The notes below the pieces were generated by a model. The model made no database searches. It saw nothing but the letters and a program-made list of their open reading frames with translations, and was not told where the DNA came from. From Caprella mutica (Eukaryota; Arthropoda; Malacostraca; Amphipoda; Caprellidae), in contig CANNZV010000113.1 of NCBI GenBank assembly GCA_947561585.1, positions 115,999-179,998 on the forward strand: a stretch of 64,000 bases of DNA, given 5' to 3'. The translations under genes were made by a program, and so were the position numbers. Of this stretch, positions 26,110 to 35,931 are shown in pieces (the first letter of the stretch is position 1; each line of letters begins with the position of its first letter).

Positions 26110-28440
26110 CTATGGATTATTATTTGTTATGTATTTTAGGTATTTACCTTTATTGAATTAATATTATAATTATTAATTAAATGTATTGTGAAATTATCTA
26201 TTTTATAATAATATAATGGGTTATTTAGAATTTAACTCTACGGAGTTTGAAGCTAATATTTGATTTACATTCTTAAGGTTATTTGTTCATAATAAATGTT
26301 ACGACTACGTAATGTTATATTTTATTATTTTTAGCACATAATTAGGATTTCACACGAACCAAAATTGTAAATAAAAAATATTAAATAATTATAATCTAGT
26401 GAATAGTTAGAGCAAAGTACGATAATTTTAACCATGCATATTAAATGATGGTAATTACTGATGTGTAAGAATTTAAGTTTCCAAGACAGATGATCAGTTA
26501 ATAAAAAGGAAAATAAATCTCGACAAATATCAATTGTAAATATTGGAAATTATACGCAAACACCATCTGGTGGTGAATAACATGTTACATAACGTTAATG
26601 ATTGTATGTGAAGAGTAATTCATATGTTTACTAAAAGAGTGATGTATAACATGAATTAGATTCAATAATATTAAGATATTTCTTTGAGCTTCGTTGAAAT
26701 ACGTTCAAATTTACATATAGAAAAACATTCTTTTCCTGCAAATAAATCCATGTGTACACCATGTGGCACTTACTCATTTAAACATGTGTATATCATGAAT
26801 AGTTTTTGGAAATAGATACCATATGTATTACTTGTTGTTATAAAAGGATATGTTAAAATTACGAGTATTTGATATAAGTTAAAAGAATTGTATTAGTCAT
26901 GTTGCTATGTATGTGATGATAGCAAAGGAAGATAGTTCAACTCTGTGGGCACGCACTGCTTTAGCTGACAAATCACAGATAGAGTTGATACTAATATGAT
27001 TAGAGTGCTATCTGCACAGATGATAGCAAAGGAAGATAGTTCATCTCTGTGGGCACACACTGCTTTAGCTGACCAATCACAGATAGAGTTGTTACTAATA
27101 TGATTAGTGTGCTATCTGCACAGATGATAGCAAAGGAATATAGTTCAGCTCTGTGGACACACACTGCTCTAGCTGACCAATCACAGATAGAGTTGTTACT
27201 AATATGATTAGTGTGCTATCTGCACAGATGATAGCAAAGGAAGATAGTTCAGCTCTGTGGACACACACTGCTCTAGCTGACCAATCACAGATAGAGTTGT
27301 TACTAATATGATTAGTGTGCTATCTGCACAGATGATAGCAAAGGAAGATAGTTCAGCTCTGTGGACACACACTGCTCTAGCTGACCAATCACAGATAGAG
27401 TTGTTACTAATATGATTAGTGTGCTATCTGCACAGATAATAGCAAAGGAAGATAGTTCAGCTCTGTGGACACACACTGCTTCAGCTGACCAATCACAGAT
27501 AGAGTTGTTACTAATATGATTAGTGTGCTATCTGCACAGATGATAGCAAAGGAAGATAGTTCAGCTCTGTGGACACACACTGCTTCAGCTGACCAATCAC
27601 AGATAGAGTTGTTACTAATATGATTAGTGTGCTATCTGCACAGATGATAGCAAAGGAAGATAGTTCAGCTCTGTGGACACACACTGCTCTAGCTGACCAA
27701 TCAAAAATAGAGTTGTTAGTAATATGATTAGTGTGCTATCTGCACAGATGATAGCAAAGGAAGATAGTTCAGCTCTGTGGACACACACTGCTCTAGCTGA
27801 CCAATCACAGATAGAGTTGTTACTAATATGATTAGTGTGCTATCTGCACAGATGATAGCAAAGGAAGAGAGTTCAGCTCTGTGGGCACACACTGCTTTAG
27901 CTGACCATTCACAGATAGAGTTGTTACTAATATGATTAGTGTGCTATCTGCACAGATGATAGCAAAGGAAGATAGTTCAGCTCTGTGGACACACACTGCT
28001 TTAGCTGACCATTCACAGATAGAGTTGTTACTAATATGATTAGTGTGCTATCTTTACAGATGATAGCAAAGGAAGATAGTTCAGCTCTGTGGGCACACAC
28101 TGCTTTAGCTGACCATTCACAGATAGAGTTGTTACTAATATGATTAGTGTGCTATCTGCACAGATGATAGCAAAGGAAGATAGTTCAGCTCTGTGGGCAC
28201 ACACTGCTTTAGCTGACCATTCACAGATAGAGTTGTTACTAATATGATTAGTGTGCTATCTGCACAGATGATAGCAAAGGAAGTTAGTTCAGCTCTGTGG
28301 ACAAACACTGCTTCAGCTGACCAATCACAGATAGAGATGTATTAATATTTTTGTGTCTGTTCGAAAATTGTACATCGGATAATTTGTTCTGTTAAAAAGT
28401 TCAAGAATTAACGATGAAAATGAGACTAACATTAGATTTC
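26110..28440 (+). repeat. Left arm of proximal inverted repeat (contains 104-bp array)
   Basis: From TTCTATGGATTATTATTTG to ATTAGATTTCTACGCCT, this arm recurs in reverse complement at 42,855-44,590. Shared landmarks include ACACCATCTGGTGGTGAATA, AACCATGCATATTAAATGAT and AACGATGAAAATGAGACTAA. The 104-bp tandem array sits inside both arms in opposite orientation. In copy 2 the left arm has lost about 1.7 kb (26,708-28,413) including the whole array, leaving 52,868-53,500. Confidence 0.85.
26915..28340 (+). repeat. 104-bp tandem array
   Basis: About 13.7 copies of a 104-bp unit starting GATGATAGCAAAGG (units at 26,915, 27,019, 27,123, 27,227 and onward). Each unit holds two dyads: ACTAAT-ATG-ATTAGT and GCTATC-(9 nt)-GATAGC. 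The array is inverted at 42,981-43,792 (about 8 copies) and 60,809-61,195 (about 3.7 copies). Confidence 0.96.
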
Positions 28441-28738
28441 TACGCCTTCTGGTTACTAAGTAATAAGATATTTAAAAATTGTAACATTTATGTGGCTCAC
28501 CCTGTATATCACAATCACAGAAATACAGACAGACAGACATATTATTTATATGATAATTTTCTAACTTTAGTTCGTAAGGTTGAATATCAGTTTTATTTCT
28601 TATTATTTTCACCATAAAGAGCAGATAAATGGAATTTATTCTTTAATTTGGGTATTCATGCTACGACAGTCATTAAGTTAAAAAAAAAAATTTCCATTAT
28701 TTTTCTCTTTAAGTATTGGTTTTAGTGGCTTTTCTACT

Positions 28739-28910
28739 GGCCGGTCGTGGCCAAGTGGTTAAGGTTCTTGCCTCCACCTGAAGAGACACAGGTTCGAATC
28801 CAGTTTGTGACAATTGGATTTGACTCTGACTCTATTGGGTACGAATTCAACTGGTGACTGTTGAATCGGTAAAACGTTGGAGCTGGAACACTAGCCACAG
28901 TTTTTCATAT
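28739..28910 (+). repeat. tRNA-derived SINE-like element
   Basis: The tRNA-like head has A box TGGCCAAGTGG and perfect B box GGTTCGAATCC (28,791-28,801). It is followed by a non-tRNA body with GACTCTGACTCTATTGGGTA and GTAAAACGTTGGAGCTGGAA. There is no T-run terminator directly after the head, as expected for a SINE rather than a tRNA gene. It is also present in copy 2 at 53,787-53,955. Confidence 0.65.
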
Positions 28911-29188
28911 TTTAAATGCTTTATTTATATTTAATTAATAAGGAGGATATTTCCTTTTTAATCCTATCTATTCTTAATTCAATTTTACTTTAATTATTTA
29001 TCTTGTCGCTCTGTCATCTGCCCGAAATCTGAAAAATCTATTGCAAAATAACATAGTAAAATATTATCAATTTTATTTGAACTTTAATTATTTACATTGT
29101 CTTAATTACTGATCTAAATAAAAACATCACGGTGTACTGACAAATAGAAACATAAAAAGAAGACTAGAATGGTTAGTTATTTGTCTAT

Positions 29189-29239
29189 CACTCTGAGCTG
29201 AACAACTCAATGACAGACAGAGTTGTTCAGCTCGGAGTG
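29189..29239. other. 20-bp-stem hairpin next to a CRE-like site
   Basis: Arms 29,189-29,208 (CACTCTGAGCTGAACAACTC) and 29,220-29,239 pair at 19 of 20 positions around an 11-nt loop. TGACGTCA overlaps the right edge (29,238-29,245). In copy 2 (54,237-54,287) the pairing is perfect, 20 of 20. Confidence 0.85.
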
Positions 29240-29461
29240 ACGTCATAGTAACTATGGAACTATTTCTATTTTTGCTGTAAAAATTGAAATTATTCCAAAT
29301 TAATTTCATTGATTAATGTTGTAGTACGAATATGTAATTATTGGAATATTTTCTACTTATTTGTTCTTTAGGGCGAAAATCATAAAAAATGAACTAAATA
29401 TTAACCCTTATGATCTCAAGATAATTTGCAACAGTTTTTTCTATGCTCTGGAATGTTCATA

Positions 29462-29860
29462 CAGGGTGTCTGCAGAAAAAGTAGCTTATATATAGGGGCT
29501 GTAAATTGTAAAAAAAAAAAATAAGCTTGAAATAATTCAAAGTTTTATTTCATTATAAATTTAGCATTTCATGACCACCGCCAGACTCAATACACTTAAC
29601 AAGACAAAAAAAAAATTTATTACATTTTGTATAGAGTATTATAGCTTAGGTTCTTGATGCTATTCCATTTAAAACAGTGTCAACTAAAGGAGATATTATG
29701 AATAAAGGAACAATAGTTTTCTTTATTTCAGTCTCAGCAGATTAATTTCTCACAGATTTCGTACAATCATCAATAATTAAATTTCTCTAGCCATGTTAAT
29801 GATATTTCTGTCCGTGGTTTTTCTTTCGTGGGCAGAATTTCTTTTATTAAAATTATGATA
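29462..29860 (-). mobile_element. IS630/Tc1-mariner-like element fragment (one end)
   Basis: It begins TA-CAGGGTGTCTGCAGAAAAAG. On the minus strand the terminal region encodes text close to LVKCIESGGGHEMLNL, which resembles the last residues of many Tc1/mariner-type transposases just inside their TIR. It is related to 32,871-33,300. The opposite end is missing; it runs into another repeat at about 29,866. The superfamily call rests on the TA context, the CAGGGTG end and the short peptide. Confidence 0.5.
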
Positions 29861-29865
29861 TTCGT

Positions 29866-30240
29866 ATTACATGAAACTTGGTGGGACGATTAGGAACCAT
29901 TTTGTTAGATTTATTATGTTAGATATACAGAAACCATTTTGTTAGATTTTGGGAGCGATCTGGTCGAAGGTCAAAGATCAAGGTCAAGGCCATTTATAAC
30001 TCAATAACTCAAAAAGAATTCAACCAAAATGTCTGAAATTCGATGGGGCGATTGGACAATGTCCACGAACCATCTGGTAGATTTTTGTGAGCGATAAAGT
30101 CTAAGGTCAAGGTCATTTATAACTCAATAACTCAAAAAGGAATTAAACCATATTGCATGCAACTTGGTGGGTCGATTGGTCACTATCCAGTCACCAGTTT
30201 ATTAGATTTTGGTAGCAAACGGAGAAGCGGAGGCGAGTTA
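29866..30240 (+). repeat. GGTCAAGGTCA-bearing repeat, forward
   Basis: Three diverged units of about 110-120 bp. Each contains AACTTGGTGGG-like text, GATTG, a run of AAGGTCAAGGTCA, and TTATAACTCAATAACTCAAA. Copy 2 (54,947-55,345) retains about 33 extra bp near its 3' end (GGTATGCACTCTACCGACTG). The same family occurs reversed at 46,405-46,680 and 62,925-63,345, ending there in an (ATAA)n-type tail. Confidence 0.8.
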
Positions 30241-30759
30241 TTTATATAGTTTAATATAACCAAATTAAAGAGCCTTATATATTATACATATGATAAATAT
30301 ATGTTAATAATAAGGATGACTTATATTTTATTTTATTTTATTTATTGTTTCCTTTCAGTTTATTATTTGACTGTTTGATTTTTCCTAATTTGATTAATCT
30401 GGAACAATATATTTTATGGCTCAATAATTTTCTTTTAAATTTTTATGGTTCACATTGATGTCAGTTATCATTTAGATAGGTGTAGTTACATTTCATTCTA
30501 CACGCATGCGCACAACAGATGAATATATATGAAAATAATCATACAGTATAGACAAATTACTCGGTGAAGGTATTTAGATTAACAACTCGTTTTACATTCA
30601 AGTCTACGGAAACCAAGAATAATATTTGATTTATTACTTCGATTAGATAATCATTCAGTTTAGTATAATTTTATTTGCATATTCCATGTAATAGCTAAAT
30701 AATATTTTTATTCATTAAAAATTAATTCAAATTTTTTATTATTTTTCTAATTTCTTCAT

Positions 30760-31570
30760 CTATCCTTTGTTCAAACTCTATTTTTCAGCGTATCCACACT
30801 ACTCACCTATTCACATTAATTATTTATTTTTGGAGTTTAGTAACACTAATATATGTTTATTTCCATAATTTAACAAGGCCTCGTGGTGTAGTGGCTAACA
30901 CATCAGACTTTAAATCTGATGACCCGGGTTCGATTCCCGGCGAGGCCTAAGTTTTTCACAATTTTTTAACCTCTTCATTAATTTTCTTCTCTCACCACTC
31001 ATTTTGTTCTACAATTAACCTCGTAAAACTGTGACCATCTAATATCACATTCAGGACAATGAAAAGAGCTTTGTTAGATAAGGTTTGGTACTTAGAGTGT
31101 CACACTTCATGTTAACATTTAATAGTTTATTGTATTTGTTAAATAGTTTGTGATAACTCTTTGAGCAGCATTGGAATTACTTCAACTGTTCTAAATATTA
31201 AAGACACTTTAATGAACGAGAAAAAAGTAGTCGAAAATTTTTCATTCATTTTAATAAACTAATAAATTAATAATAGATAATAAATGAATATAATAGCTTT
31301 GGTAATAAGAAAACTAGTTATAATTCAGATTTTATTGCTATAATGAGAATAAATATTAAAATTATATTTGAAACCATTGACATGTAAGTACTAGAAAATA
31401 ACTATAAACAAGTAATTTAATTAAGAAATGTAAAACAATGTAACTTTTTGGTCTATTTACTGTTAACAAAAAAGTTAATGAAATATTTGTTTCAATTACC
31501 GTAGACTTAATGCATGTAATATCATCATTTCTTCAATTCTATTCAATAGTAAGAGCATTAAATAACCCTC
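30760..31570 (+). repeat. tRNA-bearing block B
   Basis: A paralogue of block A (22,500-23,165), with conserved upstream text ending TTTCCATAATTTAACAAGG, the tRNA-like gene, and downstream GTTTGTGATAACTCTTTGAG and CAATTACCGTAGACTT. Copy 2 equivalent: about 55,860-56,670. Confidence 0.7.
30877..30948 (+). tRNA. tRNA-Gln-like gene with UUA (ochre-suppressor) anticodon, perfect cloverleaf
   Basis: Every stem pairs: acceptor GGCCTCG/CGAGGCC, D-stem GTGT/ACAC, anticodon stem TCAGA/TCTGA, T-stem CCGGG/CCCGG, with T-loop TTCGATT and a 4-nt variable loop. The anticodon loop CTTTAAA places TTA at 30,910-30,912, which would read UAA. Canonical A and B boxes are present and a TTTTT run starts 3 bp downstream. 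The body and anticodon arm resemble tRNA-Gln, where UUG to UUA is one change. Intact structure plus a terminator favours a transcribable gene over a SINE head. Charging, expression and suppression are unknown, and a silent pseudogene remains possible. Confidence 0.7.
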
Positions 31571-32870
31571 TTCTGCTAACGAAGTAATAACCAAAAAAAT
31601 CAATATTTTCACAATGAAATCTTTTCAATAACCAAGTTTGTTTACTACAAATAGTTCAGCCTCCAGTCTGAAAATAAGACTGTATATCTTTGGCTAATGG
31701 TGAGGAGCTGTTTGTACTCATTACTATTATTTTATTTAATTTCTGGTACTATTTAATCGTAACTGATATCAAATTAAAAACTACAGTAATAATATATCAC
31801 CATTGTTACTAACACATTAGGGTAATTCTTTAGGCTTCGCTAGAATTCATCCAATTTGTTATTTCTTCCAGTAATTGGAATTGTTAGTTATCTGTTTGTA
31901 TTGTATTGTGAAAATATATAAAAATAAAATAAAAATATAATGAATAAAATATTTTAATATTAACTATGTTATTATATAGAGTGACAGTGAAATATTTTCC
32001 CAAATGGTATAGAAATGGTATAGTATATCTTAGCTTTAATAACTTGAAATGTTATTTGTCATTAATGCAAAGGTCCCTCTAAAACTTTAGCAGTTAAGTG
32101 AAGAAACTTATTATCAAAAGTATACGGTAATTAAAACCAGTATTTGATTTACTTTTCACATCTCAGATGATGAATAGAAATTTTTCTATTCGAAAGTTTC
32201 AAACAAAATAAACAGCAATATTGATTTTAAATAACCTCTTACCAATATAGAATTTCCGTTGACAAACAATCAAAAAATTATTTATTAACTGTAAAGAACA
32301 GAGAAACAGTCATTTTCACTGCTTGGAAGCTCTTGCTGTAAATAACGTATAATAGAAAGAGAAATATAGAAAGCATAGATATAGAGCAAAATATAATGCA
32401 AAATACGTACATATATTAAGCAAAACATAGAATATTAATAAATCAAAACAAATAAAAATAGCAGTTTGTTAACCGTAAAATCTACGGTAATTGAGACCAG
32501 TTGTTGATTTACTTCTCCATCTTTTTAAATATATTTTTCTCATTGACTATATTATAACAATCAACGTGTGAGATGCATTGGCGTTAAATTGTTAATAAGG
32601 GTTGAAAACTCTAATTAAAAATGTTATTATTAAATTATCAGTCTCAAATTATTATTCACAAGATTTAACTTTTAATGGAAACACATATTCAGACGCATTA
32701 TCTAACGTACATGGATGAAATGTTCCACTGTCTTTACTCTTAATTGGTTATTGTTTCTGTTTAAAATTGTATGTGGTAACTACACTAATAATTATATTGA
32801 TTACAAATTAATTCGATAGTGAAAATAATGTATGAATTTTATACTTCCCTTATCATTCTTTGGTTTAATA
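31570..32870. other. AT-rich non-coding stretch
   Basis: No gene or tandem array is visible. A short motif (TACGGTAATTRARACCAG, then GATTTACTTYTC) occurs twice, near 32,123 and 32,482. Most of the stretch is shared with copy 2 (56,670-57,918). Confidence 0.6.
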
Positions 32871-33835
32871 CAGGGTGTTCTAGAAAAAACATAGCCGATT
32901 TAAAATGGTTGTAATTTGTAAACTATTAATGCTAGAAGATTGAAATAGGTTTTATTTGAAAGATAAGAATTCCAAATTTTATTTCATAATATAATAAGCT
33001 TTACATGATCACAACCAGACTCAATAAACTTATCAAGACGAAAAACGTTTTTTTAATAACATTTTGTATAGAGTATTAGCATGGGTTCTTGATGGTATAC
33101 CATTTAAAATAGTGTCAAATAAATGATTGAATGAAAAACATTTCTTCATCTATGTCTCAGCAGATAATTTTCCCACTCATTTCTTTTAATCATAGATAAA
33201 TAAATTTCTCTAACCATGTTACTGATGTTCCTGTCTTTGTTGTTTTTTCATGGCATGAATCTCTTTTATTTTAATTATGAAGTTCACCGTGGACATATCA
33301 CGTGACGTAATATCATTCAACTATTATTTTATTTATTTCCATATCTTCCCTAAAATCGATAAATTGTAGTGATCACGGATTCAATTTCAAACATCTCCAC
33401 TAGCATAAGTTTTCTCTATTTAACTGTTAATTGTGCCTCACGTGGGATAATAAGCCGCTAATGAAACTAAAGCTCTATTGATGTGCCTTTATGTACTCTT
33501 CATGTATGAATGATGTCAAATTAAATTTGAGATTCTCCTCTTTAAAATTGATACAATTTTTATCTTTTATCTAAAATAGTTTACAAATTACAGCCCTTTT
33601 AACTTGACTACATTTTTCGGCTACCCATGCATATGCTCTATACAGAATGAGATAAAATAAACGTTTTTCATCTTGCTAAGTTTACTGAGTCTAGTGGTGA
33701 CCATGTAATGCTAAATTCATCATGAAAATAAACTTGGATTCCTCTCTTTAAAATGAAACCTATTTCAATCTTCTAGCAATAATAGTTTACAAATAACAAC
33801 CCTTTTGAATCGGCTCTTTCTTTGCAGACACCCTG
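32871..33835. mobile_element. 965-bp TIR element, IS630/Tc1-mariner-like, non-autonomous
   Basis: It is bounded TA-CAGGGTG...CACCCTG-TA, with inverted ends of about 200 bp. Both ends carry AGCCGATT, TTGTAAACTATTA, CTAGAAGATTGAAATAGGTT and a CTCAATAAACTTA/GACTCAGTAAACTT segment. Each arm thus contains the region resembling the tail of a Tc1/mariner-type transposase, so the element looks like a fold-back of one transposon 3' end. A second degenerate end-like segment (TTACAGCCCTTTTAACTTGA) lies internally near 33,590-33,620. It has no intact ORF. Present in copy 2 (57,919-58,903). Confidence 0.75.
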
Positions 33836-33938
33836 TATTTATATTTTTACCGTGTCTATATTCCTCACCTAATTCAGTTTAATTCAGGTATTTGGAGTTT
33901 AATAACACTAATATATGTTCATTTCCATATTCTAACAA

Positions 33939-34010
33939 GGCCTCGTGGTGTAGTGGCTAACGCATCGGACTCTGAATCTGATGACCCGGGTTCGATTCCC
34001 GTCGAGGGCT
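33939..34010 (+). tRNA. tRNA-Gln-like gene, anticodon CUG
   Basis: Cloverleaf with D-stem GTGT/ACGC and anticodon stem TCGGA/TCTGA (one G:U). Loop CTCTGAA gives CTG at 33,972-33,974, which reads CAG (Gln). There are single mismatches in the acceptor stem (G2:G71) and T-stem (C49:T65). Canonical A and B boxes are present, and TTTTT follows 3 bp downstream. It shares upstream flank with blocks A and B (AATAACACTAATATATGTTC, TTTCCATATTCTAACAAGG). The two mismatches raise the chance of a pseudogene. It suggests what the UUA/UCA relatives descend from. Confidence 0.6.
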
Positions 34011-34319
34011 GAATTTTTCACAGTTTTTTTAATATCTTCATTAATTGTCATGACCCGTAGTCAAGATACTGCCACAATAATATTCATTAGTAGCTCCAGA
34101 CAGACATACGAACAAACTCTTCTCTCAATACAGAATGGATTATAACATTAAATGTTGGTAGCATGAATACGACTTTAAAAATCCACAAGGGTGAAAATCA
34201 GTGGAAATAAATAGGATATTGACCCTTATCGAAAAGGTTCAGAAAATATTAATTCAAATTAACTCTAATTTGTGAAAAAAAGCAACAGATATAGAACATT
34301 TAGGCAGATAGTCATTGGA

Positions 34320-34390
34320 GCTCCCCGGCGGAGTGGATAGCGCGCTAGCATTGCAACCAAAAGTCCCAGGTTCGATTCCAGGAGAAGGCG
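34320..34390 (+). repeat. tRNA-like / SINE-head sequence
   Basis: A-box-like CGGCGGAGTGGATAGCGCG and perfect B box GGTTCGATTCC lie at tRNA spacing, but the acceptor and anticodon arms pair poorly. It sits immediately before the 37-bp array. Copy 2: 59,388-59,458, where the B box has one change (GGTTCGATACC). Confidence 0.55.
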
Positions 34391-34544
34391 AAGAAATGAC
34401 AGAGAAGCAAATACAAAAAATGTAACTGAGGTTAGTGAGAGATGTGATATAATGATAAATGTCTAAGAGATTAGTGGCGTGAAACACTAAAATCTGGATG
34501 TGTTGACAGGAAAATGTGGCGTAAAAACACGAAGGAGAGGAAAA

Positions 34545-35329
34545 TATATGTTGCGTAAGACACATAAAAATGATGTGAAAAAATATGTGGCGTGAGACAC
34601 ATAAGAATGATGTGAAAAAAATATGTGGCGTGAGACACATAAAAATGATGTGAAAAAATATGTGGCGTGAGACACATAAAAATGATGTGAAAAAATATGT
34701 GGCGTGAGACACATAAAAATGATGTGAAAAAATATGTGGCGTGAGACACATAAAAATGATGTGAAAAAAATATGTGGCGTGAGACACATAAAAATGATGT
34801 GAAAAAATATGTGGCGTGAGACACATAAAAAAGATGTGAAAAAAATATGTGGCGTGAGACACATAAAAATGATGTGAAAAAAATATGTGGCATGAGACAC
34901 ATAAAAATGATGTGAAAAAATATGTGGCGTGAGACACATAAAAAAGATGTGAAAAAATATGTGGCGTGAGACACATAAAAATGATGTGAAAAAATATGTG
35001 GCGTGAGACACATAAAAATGATGTGAAAAAAATATGTGGCGTGAGACACATAAAAATGATGTGAAAAAATATGTGGCGTGAGACACATAAAAAAGATGTG
35101 AAAAAAATATGTGGCGTGAGACACATAAAAATGATGTGAAAAAAATATGTGGCATGAGACACATAAAAATGATGTGAAAAAATATGTGGCGTGAGACACA
35201 TAAAAAAGATGTGAAAAAATATGTGGCGTGAGACACATAAAAATGATGTGAAAAAATATGTGGCGTGAGACACATAAAAATGATGTGAAAAAATATGTGG
35301 CGTGAGACACATAAAAATGATGTGAAAAA
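34545..35329. repeat. 37/38-bp minisatellite
   Basis: About 21 tandem copies of a unit containing AAAAATGATGTGAAAAAAT and ATGTGGCGTGAGACACATA, varying by one A between 37 and 38 bp. On the minus strand all three frames are open for long distances because the unit lacks stops, which explains the apparent 290-350-residue ORFs. Copy 2 has only about three units (59,615-59,725). Confidence 0.96.
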
Positions 35330-35699
35330 AAGAACAAGAACGAAAAAATATATCAGAAAAAGAGAAGACTGAAGAAAGAAGAGAAGGGTAGGAGGAAACA
35401 CCCTTTTGTAGAAAGTAATAAAAACTTCAATTTTTAATTTTTAATATAAAGGTCACAGATTCCAATGAAATTTTCTTTATAGCAATTATAAATACAGTTA
35501 AATAATTTAGATTAAACCTTAATATTTAGTTAACTAGTTTTATACCTCAATATATATGAATATGAAAAGGAATTTGAACGATATGAACTAATCAATATGG
35601 AATAATATTACTACAGAGAACATTTTCAATTCAAATTGTACTCATAATAACAGTATAAAGTTAGTCAGTGTTACTGGATACAAATAATGTGGTATATTA
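35330..35699. other. Purine-rich tract and AT-rich spacer
   Basis: 35,330-35,398 is almost all purine on the plus strand (AGAAC, GAAAAA, GAAGAAAGAAGAGAAGGG types). Its copy-2 equivalent is 59,735-59,832. The rest is AT-rich with no recognisable feature, and ends at the non-LTR element's 3' end. Confidence 0.6.
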
Positions 35700-35931
35700 T
35701 TTATTTATTCAATCTTATAGCCTCTTTAAATACATCTAGAACCGGGCCGAGGCCTCCCTGATCTCACAAATTTATTACATACAAAAGACTATAAGGCCCG
35801 AGGAAGCGTAAAGCTTATAGGGCCTCCTAATTAAAAAAAAGTGATACAATAATCCACAATTCACATATTAGACATCACAAGAAAACAAAACATTCAATCC
35901 TGCTTAACTCACCAAATAATCAGAGCACATG

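Noticed and set aside
26915..28340. CRISPR-like array
   Set aside because: The repeats are contiguous with no unique spacers, and the context is eukaryotic; the same holds for all other arrays here.
34254..35401. Three overlapping long minus-strand ORFs rich in HIF, CVS and TSFLC
   Set aside because: All three frames of one minisatellite are open because its 37/38-bp unit lacks stops on that strand. One of them runs through a tRNA-like sequence. Copy 2 keeps only about three units.
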